19,595 bases of DNA from JACMMS01 sp043772865 (GCA_043772865.1 JAYVFU010000017.1:1-19595), one strand, 5' to 3'. Shown: positions 8,867 through 16,938, counted from the first letter of the stretch. The notes: generated from the letters alone by a model not told the origin. Program-made: numbers and translations.

Positions 8867-8905
8867 CTTTAATTAATGTCGAATTATCTCAATATTTAAC
8901 TACAT

Positions 8906-8936
8906 AAAAAAGGGCTTCTAATGAAGCCCTTTTTTT
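8906..8936. terminator. Bidirectional Rho-independent terminator
   Basis: A perfect 8-bp stem AGGGCTTC / GAAGCCCT (8911-8918 and 8923-8930) with a TAAT loop is flanked by an A-tract at 8906-8910 and a T-tract at 8931-8936. The A/T tracts extend the pairing and let it work from both sides. It ends the gspD-8525 unit on the plus strand and the 10042-8963 unit on the minus strand. Confidence 0.92.
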
Positions 8937-8962
8937 AAAACTACAACCAACACTAACTAAAT

Positions 8963-9193
8963 TTAAAGCAGTTCTGGCGGCAAGCTTGCAATAAATGCGT
9001 CTTCAGTAAGCTCACCTGCATCAAGGCTAGTCGCTAATGCTAAAGCAGAAACTTCAACACCAACTGGCGCGGGAGGAGGTGCAGAAGAGCTGCCCCCACC
9101 CCCACCACAAGCGGTTAAAGCAGCGCTTAGTATTGCAATTAATACAAGCTTATTTGTTAATCGCATATTTTGCATGGTAGATAATGTGTCCAT
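8963..9193 (-). CDS. Tiny lipoprotein with Cys-Gly5-Ser3 mature N-terminus
   Basis: A 76-residue protein with a signal peptide and a clear lipobox (LTAC) followed by five glycines, three serines and a Pro/Ala stretch. The mature part is only about 45 residues and ends in an acidic, helical-looking tail (SLDAGELTEDAFIASLPPELL region). The start at 9193 is chosen over an in-frame ATG at 9205 because GGAG sits six bases before it, whereas the earlier ATG has only T-rich sequence upstream. It follows the DUF336 gene by about 24 bases and probably shares its transcript, ending at the terminator at 8906-8936. Function unknown. A sister protein of the same design lies at 14521-14775. Confidence 0.8.
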   Translation of the reverse strand: MDTLSTMQNMRLTNKLVLIAILSAALTACGGGGGSSSAPPPAPVGVEVSALALATSLDAGELTEDAFIASLPPELL

Positions 9194-9217
9194 ATTAAAC
9201 TCCATTCAAAAAAGTGA

Positions 9218-10042
9218 TTAGTTGGTTACGTTACTAACTAATGGCGCTTTTTGATTTAAACAACCAGCCGTATGACCAAAACCACCTGCACTTGATACCG
9301 TACCATTTGAAGCTGTTGTTAAATCGAAAATGATATTGTCATCTCCACTAGATGGGGCACCAAATGCTGCGTTTACGCCACCTGGTACTTTAGCTACAAC
9401 AGCACCTTTGCCAAATAATTGCGCGCGCAATTTCCATGCAACTTGATGGTCAGCACATGAAGTGTCACCGCTCACACCAATTGCGCCAATTACTTTTTTG
9501 TTGGCATCGTATAAAGCTAGACCACCACCAAATACATTAATACCACCAATTCTAAAACCTATCATTGGGTCGTTAGTCGTACCAAATTTAGTTGCATCAC
9601 CTGCATAAGCGAATAATGGATTGACTGGATTGCTATGTTGTAAGCCGTATAAAGAGCCTCCTGGTTGCACTGCTGTAAACAAATTAGCTGTTGATAAAGC
9701 TAATTTTTCATTACTGAATGCATTAGCTGTATAAGCTTTTTGTGCAGAAATAACACGGCTACCTGGCCAGGGATCCGTACCACCAATTTTAGCAACGGCA
9801 CATACACGTCCAGCACTATTGACCATAGTAGCCCACATAGGAAAGCTTAATCCACCTGTAGTAGTGGTTGCATCTGAACCACCAGCACCGGAAACAACAG
9901 ATGCAGTTAGTGCTGCTTGCAATTGTGCAAATGTTGGTAAGCTAGCACAACTTTTATCTGAAACAATGACGCGATCAGCGGCAAAGACTGAAGCTGATGA
10001 CATTAATAATGCACTTACCACTGCTAGTTGAATCTTTTTCAT
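9218..10042 (-). CDS. Exported GlcG/HbpS-type (DUF336) protein
   Basis: A 274-residue exported protein with a signal peptide cut after residue 21 (SVFA). The DUF336 signature is seen at about 170-200 (GGGLALYDANKKVIGAIGVSGDT), and the N-terminal half of the fold (FAQLQAALTASV) is near 37-50. HbpS-type members bind heme or sense redox state, and GlcG is linked to glycolate genes; annotation pipelines often call such proteins heme-binding. This one is nearly twice the usual length of about 140 aa, with an extended central region and a C-terminal extension of about 65 residues. Four cysteines (32, 81, 196, 261) could form two disulfides in the periplasm. AAGGGG lies just before the ATG. It is followed closely by the tiny lipoprotein gene. 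Confidence 0.8.
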   Translation of the reverse strand: MKKIQLAVVSALLMSSASVFAADRVIVSDKSCASLPTFAQLQAALTASVVSGAGGSDATTTTGGLSFPMWATMVNSAGRVCAVAKIGGTDPWPGSRVISAQKAYTANAFSNEKLALSTANLFTAVQPGGSLYGLQHSNPVNPLFAYAGDATKFGTTNDPMIGFRIGGINVFGGGLALYDANKKVIGAIGVSGDTSCADHQVAWKLRAQLFGKGAVVAKVPGGVNAAFGAPSSGDDNIIFDLTTASNGTVSSAGGFGHTAGCLNQKAPLVSNVTN

Positions 10043-10310
10043 TTAGTAATCCCCTTAATAAATAAATAGTTGTCATGTAAAAAATCACTTTAAGTCTATA
10101 GCTACGACTTATGTAAAAGCCATATGTCTGCTAAGTAACTTTAGAATAGTGTACACAACAACTAAAACCAACACAATACCAATAAAAAACCATAGTCTTT
10201 ATTAATATTAATTCAACAAATGTTAGTTATAGTGATTAGATTATTTATAAAGCTCAATGAACTATAGAAGTTTGCATTAACCTTTATAAAGGTGAGGATA
10301 AGGAGACAAA
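10043..10310. promoter_or_regulatory. Gap between the HupE-like and DUF336 genes
   Basis: Both flanking genes are on the minus strand, so this gap should hold the DUF336 gene promoter. Visible elements are an inverted repeat TAAGTC-N9-GACTTA (10091-10111), a GTGTACAC palindrome (10149-10156), and a perfect 14-base palindrome ACCTTTATAAAGGT (10280-10293) close to the HupE-like stop. The last could form a short hairpin but has no T-run, so it is not called a terminator. A poor match to a sigma-70 promoter (TTGGTT-N17-TATTCT on the minus strand) lies over the GTGTACAC site; I do not rely on it. Confidence 0.4.
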
Positions 10311-11471
10311 CTAAATGAATAGTGAAAATATTTTCATATTAAAGGCGCGCTCAATCAACCATAAGCTGGCGATAACCATAATCAAAATAGAGCCCGCATA
10401 AAATATTATGCGTTGGTAAAACCAAGTGTTACGCATGATATATGCTAAAGGCAAAAATATACTTAATATGCCTAACTGACCAATTTCAACGCCTAAATTA
10501 AAACCAACCAGCGCAATGATTAATGTACCGCCATGTAAGCCTAGATCTGAAAGTACCGCTGCAAAGCCAAAACCATGAATTAATCCAAAAGCAAATGCAG
10601 CTATCCATCTCCTTTTTAATATATTGGGATATATATTATTAAGTGCGGCAACCACAATAGAAGCGGCAATTGTTGCCTCAACCCAACGACTAGGTAGTGA
10701 AACCACCTGTAATGTAGCAAGTGTTAGCGTGATTGAATGCGCAATTGTAAAAGCAGTCACCACTTTAAGCACATCTAAAAATGTAGATTTTAAGCTAGGC
10801 GAAGCTTGCCAAGTTTTAGCGCTACGTATTAAAACTGCTGGCAACAGTAATGAAATTAAAAATAGTATATGGTCATAGCCTTTCCATATATGCCATATAC
10901 CTTCAACAATATAATCTTTAAATTCTGTCAATCTGCTTGGTGTGACCAAAACAAAGGTTTGTTTAGCATTATCTGGTCCAAAGATAGCCGTTTTTGTAGT
11001 CCCCTTAAACTCCAACCTCAACAAACCTCTATGTGAAGGATCAATATCTGAGAATAAAGCGTAATTTATACCTAAATTATTCATTACGGCCTTACAATCT
11101 GAAGTAAATTCAATCACTGCATAAGAGCCATCAGTGTGGTGATCAATGAGCATTTGTTTAGGCGTAATATCACATTTTGTTTGTTCACTTTTTGCGGCTA
11201 AGCTTGCATTTATAGACAGCCTTGCGAAAGCATAAGCATTGATTTCTTTTTGTTTGTTAAGTACTTCTTGCCAAGTAATTTCATTATTTGCATTTTCATC
11301 TAAGCCTATGGCGTAGTCCAAATCACGCAGTGCAATATCCCATTGCCCCTTAATTGCGCCATCTTTTACCAACATTATTAGATAACTATCACTTGGTTTA
11401 TGTGCATAAGCGACTGTGTTGCATACAAAAAACAATGCAATGGAATACAAACATAGTGATAAAAATTTCAT
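10311..11471 (-). CDS. HupE/UreJ_2-type membrane protein with periplasmic N-terminal domain
   Basis: A 386-residue protein. A signal peptide ends at AYA (23), so the mature protein would begin with His24 (HKPSDSYL). A periplasmic domain runs to about 190 and contains an EF-hand-like loop at 58-69 (D58, N60, N62, E64, T66, E69). The C-terminal half has six or seven membrane segments with the HupE/UreJ_2 family motifs GIWHIWKGYDHILFL, FTIAHSITLTLA, FGLIHGFGFAAVLSDLG and FNLGVEIGQL. These carry conserved His, Asp and Glu. HupE/UreJ relatives are linked to nickel or cobalt uptake, but substrates of this subgroup are not established. Its ATG overlaps the upstream TPR gene stop by one base, so the two are translationally coupled. 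Confidence 0.85.
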   Translation of the reverse strand: MKFLSLCLYSIALFFVCNTVAYAHKPSDSYLIMLVKDGAIKGQWDIALRDLDYAIGLDENANNEITWQEVLNKQKEINAYAFARLSINASLAAKSEQTKCDITPKQMLIDHHTDGSYAVIEFTSDCKAVMNNLGINYALFSDIDPSHRGLLRLEFKGTTKTAIFGPDNAKQTFVLVTPSRLTEFKDYIVEGIWHIWKGYDHILFLISLLLPAVLIRSAKTWQASPSLKSTFLDVLKVVTAFTIAHSITLTLATLQVVSLPSRWVEATIAASIVVAALNNIYPNILKRRWIAAFAFGLIHGFGFAAVLSDLGLHGGTLIIALVGFNLGVEIGQLGILSIFLPLAYIMRNTWFYQRIIFYAGSILIMVIASLWLIERAFNMKIFSLFI

Positions 11472-12646
11472 TATGATTTGCGCTTATAGTTGGTTATGAT
11501 TTTTTCCAAAATTACATCTTGTTGATGATTTTTTTCTATCCAATTAGTCATTGTAGTAATAGCAGATTGATCATTTGCTGCAGTTGCTGCTTCTAAATAA
11601 ACTCGGGCATCTGCTGGTTCTTTTTGTACTTGCCAATTTAACTTGGCCACTTCCAAAGCACGTTTTGGGTTATTTACAAGACGTAATTCAAATCGAGACT
11701 GTTCGCGCTGGTGAACAGTATCACCACGCATCATGGCAGCTGCAAAACGTTGTTTTAAAGCCTCTACTTGCTCTGATGCCGCTTCAGAATTGGTCATTTT
11801 TAAAGCCTCGGCATATCTTAATAAAAGTGCATCCACTCTAGTTTTGGTAGATAACAACTTAATCACCTCTTGTGGATGATGTTGATCGAGCAAAAAATCA
11901 GAATAAGAACCTAGCAAGTAACTATCGGGTTCTTCTAATTTAATGGCTTGCTGAAAATATTTTTCAGATGCCAAGTTATCACCCACCCTGTTGGCCATTT
12001 CTGCAAGTAAAGTAAGCACCCATATTTGTATGCCTGTATTAGTTTCACCAGATTCAGCATAAGCTGTTTTTAATTTTTGATAACTTTGTTCAGCCTGACC
12101 ACTCAAGTTTTTGATATTAGTCACACAAGTAGTGGTGATTAGCTTGGTAGCTAATGGATACAACTGTTTGCAACTTTGCAATGCTTTTGCATACTCACCT
12201 TGCACTTGTAAAATGGTTGCTCGTGTAATCCAAGCTTGGCCATTTTTACGATCTTTTCTTAAGACTGCATTAAGGTCTAATAATGATTGATCAAAATGAT
12301 GCGTGCTTTGCAATAACGTTGCCCGCATAACGAGAACTTCTACTGGCGGCTCTGCCAATTTCCACCATGGGGCCAGCGCAGCTTGCGCATAACCTAAATA
12401 ACGTGGGTCACCCTCTTCTCTTGAGCGCTCAATATATAATTTTGCAAGCTTTACGGCCAACGCAACATTACGGGGATCCTCCCTAATCTCAGCCCTTAAA
12501 CTACTAAATTCTTTCGAAACTGCACTACTGTTATTAGGTAATTTTTCAAGTACAGCATTAGGGCTAACTGGAATATAAGGTGTTGCATTAGCGAAGCCAA
12601 TGCAACTCAATAAAGGCAAACTGAGGATAAAGTTTTTTAACATCAT
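11471..12646 (-). CDS. Exported TPR-repeat protein
   Basis: A 391-residue protein with an N-terminal export signal. Cleavage could be by signal peptidase I after ANA (about 22) or by signal peptidase II at Cys15 (LLSC), so it may be periplasmic or a lipoprotein. The rest is helical and TPR-like: paired helices with A-x3-Y and Gly-x2-A patterns at about 60-80, 108-140 (LLDLNAVLRKDRKNGQAWITRA), 141-165 and 200-250. TPR proteins are protein-binding scaffolds. The gene is the first of a two-gene unit with the HupE-like gene and is divergent from the DUF4331 gene, which suggests a shared pathway. The start is ATGATG with no strong ribosome binding site immediately upstream; an AGGAAA lies further back at 12664-12669. 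Confidence 0.8.
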   Translation of the reverse strand: MMLKNFILSLPLLSCIGFANATPYIPVSPNAVLEKLPNNSSAVSKEFSSLRAEIREDPRNVALAVKLAKLYIERSREEGDPRYLGYAQAALAPWWKLAEPPVEVLVMRATLLQSTHHFDQSLLDLNAVLRKDRKNGQAWITRATILQVQGEYAKALQSCKQLYPLATKLITTTCVTNIKNLSGQAEQSYQKLKTAYAESGETNTGIQIWVLTLLAEMANRVGDNLASEKYFQQAIKLEEPDSYLLGSYSDFLLDQHHPQEVIKLLSTKTRVDALLLRYAEALKMTNSEAASEQVEALKQRFAAAMMRGDTVHQREQSRFELRLVNNPKRALEVAKLNWQVQKEPADARVYLEAATAANDQSAITTMTNWIEKNHQQDVILEKIITNYKRKS

Positions 12647-12959
12647 TATTTATGATTGCATGATTTCCTATTAGAAAACAAGTCTATGAAAATTTTTTTA
12701 TTTCATGACGACAGTACCATCAAATCATAAGTTTAGTAGTAACAGGTAAAAAAAGATGTATTTACAAAGGCCCAATATAATCTTTTGCATCTATTTATAG
12801 TCTTGTTGCGTATACAAATAAGTATAAATCTATAAGCAAGTTTGATAATTGCAAATGTGCGTTACCGTACATACTTAAATTTAGATATGTACAATCATTA
12901 GGATTGCAACTAAATAAACATATTGTTTACTTAAATTAATTAAATAGGGGTCGTGAATC
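12647..12959. promoter_or_regulatory. Divergent control region between the TPR and DUF4331 genes
   Basis: This 313-base AT-rich gap carries no supported gene. It must hold start signals for the TPR-HupE unit (minus) and the DUF4331-lipoprotein unit (plus). The clearest element is an inverted repeat GTACATA-N12-TATGTAC at 12867-12873 and 12886-12892, about 70 bases before the DUF4331 start, which could be an operator. AGGGG at 12946-12950 is a good ribosome binding site for DUF4331. On the minus strand an AGGAAA followed by a three-codon ATG-CAA-TCA-TAA mini-frame (12650-12661) lies just before the TPR start. No -35/-10 pair is convincing in either direction. Confidence 0.5.
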
Positions 12960-14489
12960 ATGGAATCAATTAAAACGAAATCTTGCAAACTGGCGTTGGT
13001 AGTCACTGCAGCTTTACTCACCATGGCTGCTTTGCCAGTATCAGCGTCTAGCCATCGCGAAGCGCCGTTTATATCTGGTCAATCTAAAGTTGATGGTACT
13101 GACTTCTATATGTTTAGAAGTTATGAAACTGGTCGAGAAAATACAGTGACTTTTCTTGCAGATTATATTCCATTTCAGGATCCACAAGGCGGCCCGAATT
13201 TTTATGAATTTGATGCTAATGCACTTTATGAAATTCATGTAGACAACGTAGGTGATGGTAAAGAACATTTGACTTACCAATTTCGTTTTAATAATGCTTC
13301 AAAAAGTACACCACTTACCGTTGGTGGCAAACAAGTTAAAATTCCGTTAATAAACTCTGGTGTTATTACTGGAGATAACCCAACGGCACTCAATGTAGCT
13401 GAAACATACACAGTTAATCTTGTGACAGAAGGTCGTCGTTCAGGTAGAACTCAAGCAATACGTAATGCCAGCAATGACTCAACAACTTTTACTAAGCCTG
13501 TAGATAATATAGGTGATAAATCATTCGGCGGTGCGGGTAGATACGACACTTATGCCAACCAATATATTTATGATATTAAAATTCCAGGTTGTGCGACTAA
13601 TGGTCGTGTGTTTGTAGGCCAACGCACTGAACCATTTTATATTGCAGTAGGTCCAATTTTTGATTTAATTAATCTAAATCCGTTAGGCCCAGAATCTGGT
13701 ACAACAAGCGATCTTAACAACAAAAATATCAGTACTATCGCTTTAGAAGTACCCATAACCTGCTTAACTGCTGGTACAGAACCTGTAATTGGTGGCTATA
13801 CAACGGCAAGCGTTAGACAAGGTCGATTAATTAACCCCACTCCAAGTTCAAATATCAATAGCGCGAGTAAAAACGGGGGTGCATGGTCTCAAGTTTCAAG
13901 ATTAGGTATGCCATTGGTTAATGAGGTGGTTATTGGTCTAGAAGACAAAGATAAATTCAACTCTTCTAAACCAGCTGGTGATGCGCAATTTGGTGATTAT
14001 GTCACTAACCCAACTTTGCCTGCATTGATACAAACTTTGTTTCCTTCAGCAGTTGCGCCTACTAACTTTCCACGTACCGACTTAATTGAAGCGTTTTTAA
14101 ACGGCATATTTGGTTTAAATCAATCTAGATTTGTAACAAATGCTAAAGCTGCCAACCCTGCCTTTATTTCTGGTGAAATGTTGCGTTTAAATACTGGCAT
14201 TACACCTAGAGCGCAAGGTGCGCAAAGTGCATTAGGTGTGCCAGGTGGTGATAATGCTGGTTTTCCAAATGGTCGCCGCCCTGGTGATGATGTTGTAGAC
14301 TTATCTTTAAGAGTTGCAATGGGTGCCTTGTGCCAATTAACAGGGTCAACTGATACATTTAAAGTAGGTTGCAGACCATCAGATGCTCCAGCAGGCGGTC
14401 TATCACTCACTGATGGTGTACGTAAAACAGCTACTGATTATCAAGCAAGATTTCCGTACCTAACCACTCCAATACCTGGTGCCAGATAA
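12960..14489 (+). CDS. Exported DUF4331 family protein
   Basis: A 509-residue exported protein with a signal peptide of about 29 residues (cut after PVSA). The mature N-terminus has the DUF4331 hallmark: SSHREAPFIS, then VDGTDFYMFRSYE, then FLADYIPFQDPQGGPNFYEFD and ALYEIHVDN. Later family features include the GRVFVGQRTEPFYIAVGPIFDL segment and the LGMPLVNEVVIGLEDKDKFN segment, followed by LRVAMGALCQL near the end. The family's biochemical function is not known to me. A good AGGGG site precedes the ATG. It is followed after 31 bases by a tiny lipoprotein gene and a terminator, making a two-gene unit, and is divergent from the TPR-HupE unit. It may be secreted further by the T2SS encoded nearby, but that is only inference. 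Confidence 0.88.
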   Translation: MESIKTKSCKLALVVTAALLTMAALPVSASSHREAPFISGQSKVDGTDFYMFRSYETGRENTVTFLADYIPFQDPQGGPNFYEFDANALYEIHVDNVGDGKEHLTYQFRFNNASKSTPLTVGGKQVKIPLINSGVITGDNPTALNVAETYTVNLVTEGRRSGRTQAIRNASNDSTTFTKPVDNIGDKSFGGAGRYDTYANQYIYDIKIPGCATNGRVFVGQRTEPFYIAVGPIFDLINLNPLGPESGTTSDLNNKNISTIALEVPITCLTAGTEPVIGGYTTASVRQGRLINPTPSSNINSASKNGGAWSQVSRLGMPLVNEVVIGLEDKDKFNSSKPAGDAQFGDYVTNPTLPALIQTLFPSAVAPTNFPRTDLIEAFLNGIFGLNQSRFVTNAKAANPAFISGEMLRLNTGITPRAQGAQSALGVPGGDNAGFPNGRRPGDDVVDLSLRVAMGALCQLTGSTDTFKVGCRPSDAPAGGLSLTDGVRKTATDYQARFPYLTTPIPGAR

Positions 14490-14520
14490 TTTATAGATAA
14501 CTAACTGATAGGAATCAATC

Positions 14521-14775
14521 ATGAAAACAACACTAAAATGGTCTACGTCCATGCTATTAGCAGTTAGTACTTTAGCTTTGGTAAGTTGTGGTGGAGGCGG
14601 TGGTGGTAGCAGTTCTACCACTACCGCTGACAACTCTTGTGCTGGCAACTCAGATACTTTCATTTGCCAAGTTTTTAAAATTGTTGGGCTTAGCTCTGAA
14701 ACTTCTGAACCAGTATCAATAGATGCTTTTAATACTACTAGCCCTGAAACAAACGAGCCAAGCACAAATATTTAA
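14521..14775 (+). CDS. Tiny lipoprotein with Cys-Gly6-Ser3 mature N-terminus
   Basis: An 84-residue protein with a signal peptide and lipobox LVSC, followed by six glycines, three serines and a Thr run. The mature part is about 62 residues and contains two further cysteines (SCAGNSDTFICQVF), which may form a disulfide, and a Ser/Thr/Glu-rich tail. AGGAATCAATC before the ATG gives a usable ribosome binding site. It lies 31 bases after the DUF4331 gene and just before a terminator. Function is unknown. It shares design, but little obvious sequence beyond the Gly-Ser linker, with the lipoprotein at 8963-9193. Confidence 0.82.
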   Translation: MKTTLKWSTSMLLAVSTLALVSCGGGGGGSSSTTTADNSCAGNSDTFICQVFKIVGLSSETSEPVSIDAFNTTSPETNEPSTNI

Positions 14776-14789
14776 CTGACTATTTGTAA

Positions 14790-14835
14790 GCCCCATTAAT
14801 AATTGCCTTTGCATGCATTAGTGGGGCATTTTTTA
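14790..14835 (+). terminator. Rho-independent terminator after the DUF4331 unit
   Basis: An 11-bp stem GCCCCATTAAT / ATTAGTGGGGC (14790-14800 and 14817-14827) with one G-U pair and a 16-base loop is followed by a T-rich run at 14829-14834. It begins 14 bases after the lipoprotein stop codon. Confidence 0.88.
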
Positions 14836-14875
14836 TGCGAATTTTAAGCCCTTAAAACTGCGACATTATTACTCT

Positions 14876-16846
14876 CTAGGCTGCCAAGCGAATACTAGGC
14901 ATTGAATTTTTATAAAACCGCACACAATTACGTCCTGCTTGTTTTGACATATACATGGCGGTATCAGCTTTTTTAATCAGCTCATCTGGCGTCTCAGCAC
15001 TATTGTTAAACAGGGTAACCCCTATGCTTGGCGTACTCATATACGAGCCACCATTTAAATCATAAGGCAAGTTAAGTGTTTCTAATATTTTCTGTATAAC
15101 GAGTGTTGCGTTAATAGTCGCGAGGTGTATTTCACCTAACTGCTCTAAAACAATTACAAACTCATCACCACCAAATCGAGCAACGGTATCTGACTTTCTA
15201 ACACAAGTATTTAAACGGGCAGCAACCAATTGCAATAAGGTGTCGCCAGCTGCATGACCTAAATTATCATTAATCCACTTAAAGTGATCCATATCTAAAA
15301 ATACCACAGCGCCATATTGTTGATGGCGGTCACATCGCGTAATAGCTTGGGTAAGCGTATCTTGCAGCATGCGCCTGTTTGGCAACTTAGTCAGTTCATC
15401 ATAAAAAGCCAGTTGCGTTACTTGCTGTTCTGCTAGTTTTCTTGCGGTTATATCCATATGCGTGCCAAGCATTCTAAGTGGCTTTCCGTCTTTATCACGC
15501 TCCATCACTTTGCCGTGATCTTCTATCCATATCCAGCTACCATTTTTATGCCTTAACCTAAATTCCATATTAAGTTCTGAGCTTTCGCCACCTAAATGGC
15601 GCTGTATTGTGGCATAGAACTCTGCTTTATCATCCTCATGCACCATTGCATCGAAAGTGACCATTGATATTAATATTTCGTTGGGGATGTATCCCAACAT
15701 TTCAAACCAGCGATCATTGCAAAATGACTTATCATTGACCATATCCCAATCCCACGAGCCTAGGTTAGCTCCACTGATGGCTAGCTCTGCACGCACATTT
15801 GAGTCTACCAATGATTTTTCTAGCGCTTGGCGTTCTAAAGTACTTGCCATCCAACGCGCTAACATTTGGATGTATTCAATTTCAGCCATGTCAAATGGGT
15901 TTTTTCTAGGCTGAGTACTAGAAAAACTAACGACTCCAATTACCTCATTATTAATAGAGATCAATTGCGCAATATAAGATTGTCGATTAAATAATGGTAG
16001 GCAATTAAGTTTTGCATAGTTAGATTCAATAATATTTGGAATAGCCACAGTTTCTTGTGATAACAAAATGGCATGGTGTGAGTTATCTTCAATTTTAAAC
16101 GCTTGTTGAGTCGGGTCTATATTCTTAGGTGTGATCTCTAAACTAGTACGGTATACAGAAGCGTTAATTGTGCTAAATGTTGCATACTCTAAACCCAAAT
16201 AGCGCATGCTGACATCAAGCGCATCATAAAACTGATGCTCTACTTGATGCATTGTATTTGTTGTGACCTCGTTAAAAGCTTTTAATGCATGGTTTGTATG
16301 TTTAATTCTACGCTCGTTTTGTTTAAGCAAAGCCTCACTACTTGCCTGTTGCTTGGTAAGTAAACGAAGCTCCATTAAATTCATCACATGCCGAGATAAC
16401 GAGATGAGTACTGCCCGTTGCGCATCACTTAATACCCGAGGCTTATTATCTAATAAACAAATAGTGCCTAATTTATAGCCATCTGAGGTGGTAAGTGGCA
16501 TTCCTGCGTAAAATCGCACATTGGTATTACCTGTGACTAATGGGTTGTTTGAAAAGCGCGTATCGCTAATAGCATCCTTAATTTCAAAAAGCTCATCACC
16601 ATTTATTGCATGTGCACAAAATGAAATGTCACGTGGTGTTTCTTTTGCATCAAGTCCTATTGCGCTTTTAAACCATTGCCTATCACTATCTACTAATGAA
16701 ATAAGAGCGGTAGGCACTCCACAAATTTGTGAGGCAATGAGCGTGATATCATCAAAATCACTTTCAGATAAAGTATCTAAAATATCATAGCGTTTAAGTG
16801 CCGTAATGCGTGCTTTTTCATTGATGGGGATTTCTGGTTTAATCAT
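14876..16846 (-). CDS. Diguanylate cyclase with GAF-GAF-PAS-GGDEF layout
   Basis: A 656-residue soluble sensor enzyme predicted to make cyclic di-GMP from two GTP. GAF 1 lies at about 25-155 (ICGVPTALISLVDSDRQWFK; DISFCAHAI; FYAGMPL), then a linker helix, GAF 2 at about 190-335, a PAS/PAC at about 345-475 (GSWDWDM ... GTHMDITARKLAE), and GGDEF at about 478-640. The active-site motif GGDEF is intact at 559-563, and an RxxD inhibitory site (R550-D553) sits exactly five residues before it, so product feedback is likely. There is no EAL domain and no membrane segment. GAGGAA precedes the ATG. It lies downstream of fliR and has its own sigma-28-like promoter, suggesting co-expression with late flagellar genes. 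Confidence 0.93.
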   Translation of the reverse strand: MIKPEIPINEKARITALKRYDILDTLSESDFDDITLIASQICGVPTALISLVDSDRQWFKSAIGLDAKETPRDISFCAHAINGDELFEIKDAISDTRFSNNPLVTGNTNVRFYAGMPLTTSDGYKLGTICLLDNKPRVLSDAQRAVLISLSRHVMNLMELRLLTKQQASSEALLKQNERRIKHTNHALKAFNEVTTNTMHQVEHQFYDALDVSMRYLGLEYATFSTINASVYRTSLEITPKNIDPTQQAFKIEDNSHHAILLSQETVAIPNIIESNYAKLNCLPLFNRQSYIAQLISINNEVIGVVSFSSTQPRKNPFDMAEIEYIQMLARWMASTLERQALEKSLVDSNVRAELAISGANLGSWDWDMVNDKSFCNDRWFEMLGYIPNEILISMVTFDAMVHEDDKAEFYATIQRHLGGESSELNMEFRLRHKNGSWIWIEDHGKVMERDKDGKPLRMLGTHMDITARKLAEQQVTQLAFYDELTKLPNRRMLQDTLTQAITRCDRHQQYGAVVFLDMDHFKWINDNLGHAAGDTLLQLVAARLNTCVRKSDTVARFGGDEFVIVLEQLGEIHLATINATLVIQKILETLNLPYDLNGGSYMSTPSIGVTLFNNSAETPDELIKKADTAMYMSKQAGRNCVRFYKNSMPSIRLAA

Positions 16847-16938
16847 TACGAATTCCTCATGGCTAAATTCTTAGTCCAATTCAGTTCAAATTTAATGCCT
16901 TTATTAATGCATCTAAACGATATAAAACATATTAGGTA

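Noticed and set aside
9100..9116. C/G runs in the Gly-rich lipoprotein genes as possible phase-variable tracts
   Set aside because: Runs are only five identical bases interrupted by A, and the second gene uses mixed glycine codons, so slippage-driven switching is unlikely.
10315..10401. 28-codon plus-strand frame with a strong AAGGAG site nine bases upstream, opposite the end of the HupE-like gene
   Set aside because: It lies entirely antisense to a well-supported gene, its product has no recognisable features, and a purine-rich AAGGAG is expected by chance at this base composition.
12650..12661. Three-codon mini-frame (ATG-CAA-TCA-TAA) with AGGAAA before it, just ahead of the TPR gene start
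   Set aside because: Too short to be told apart from chance; noted in the control region but not called a leader peptide.
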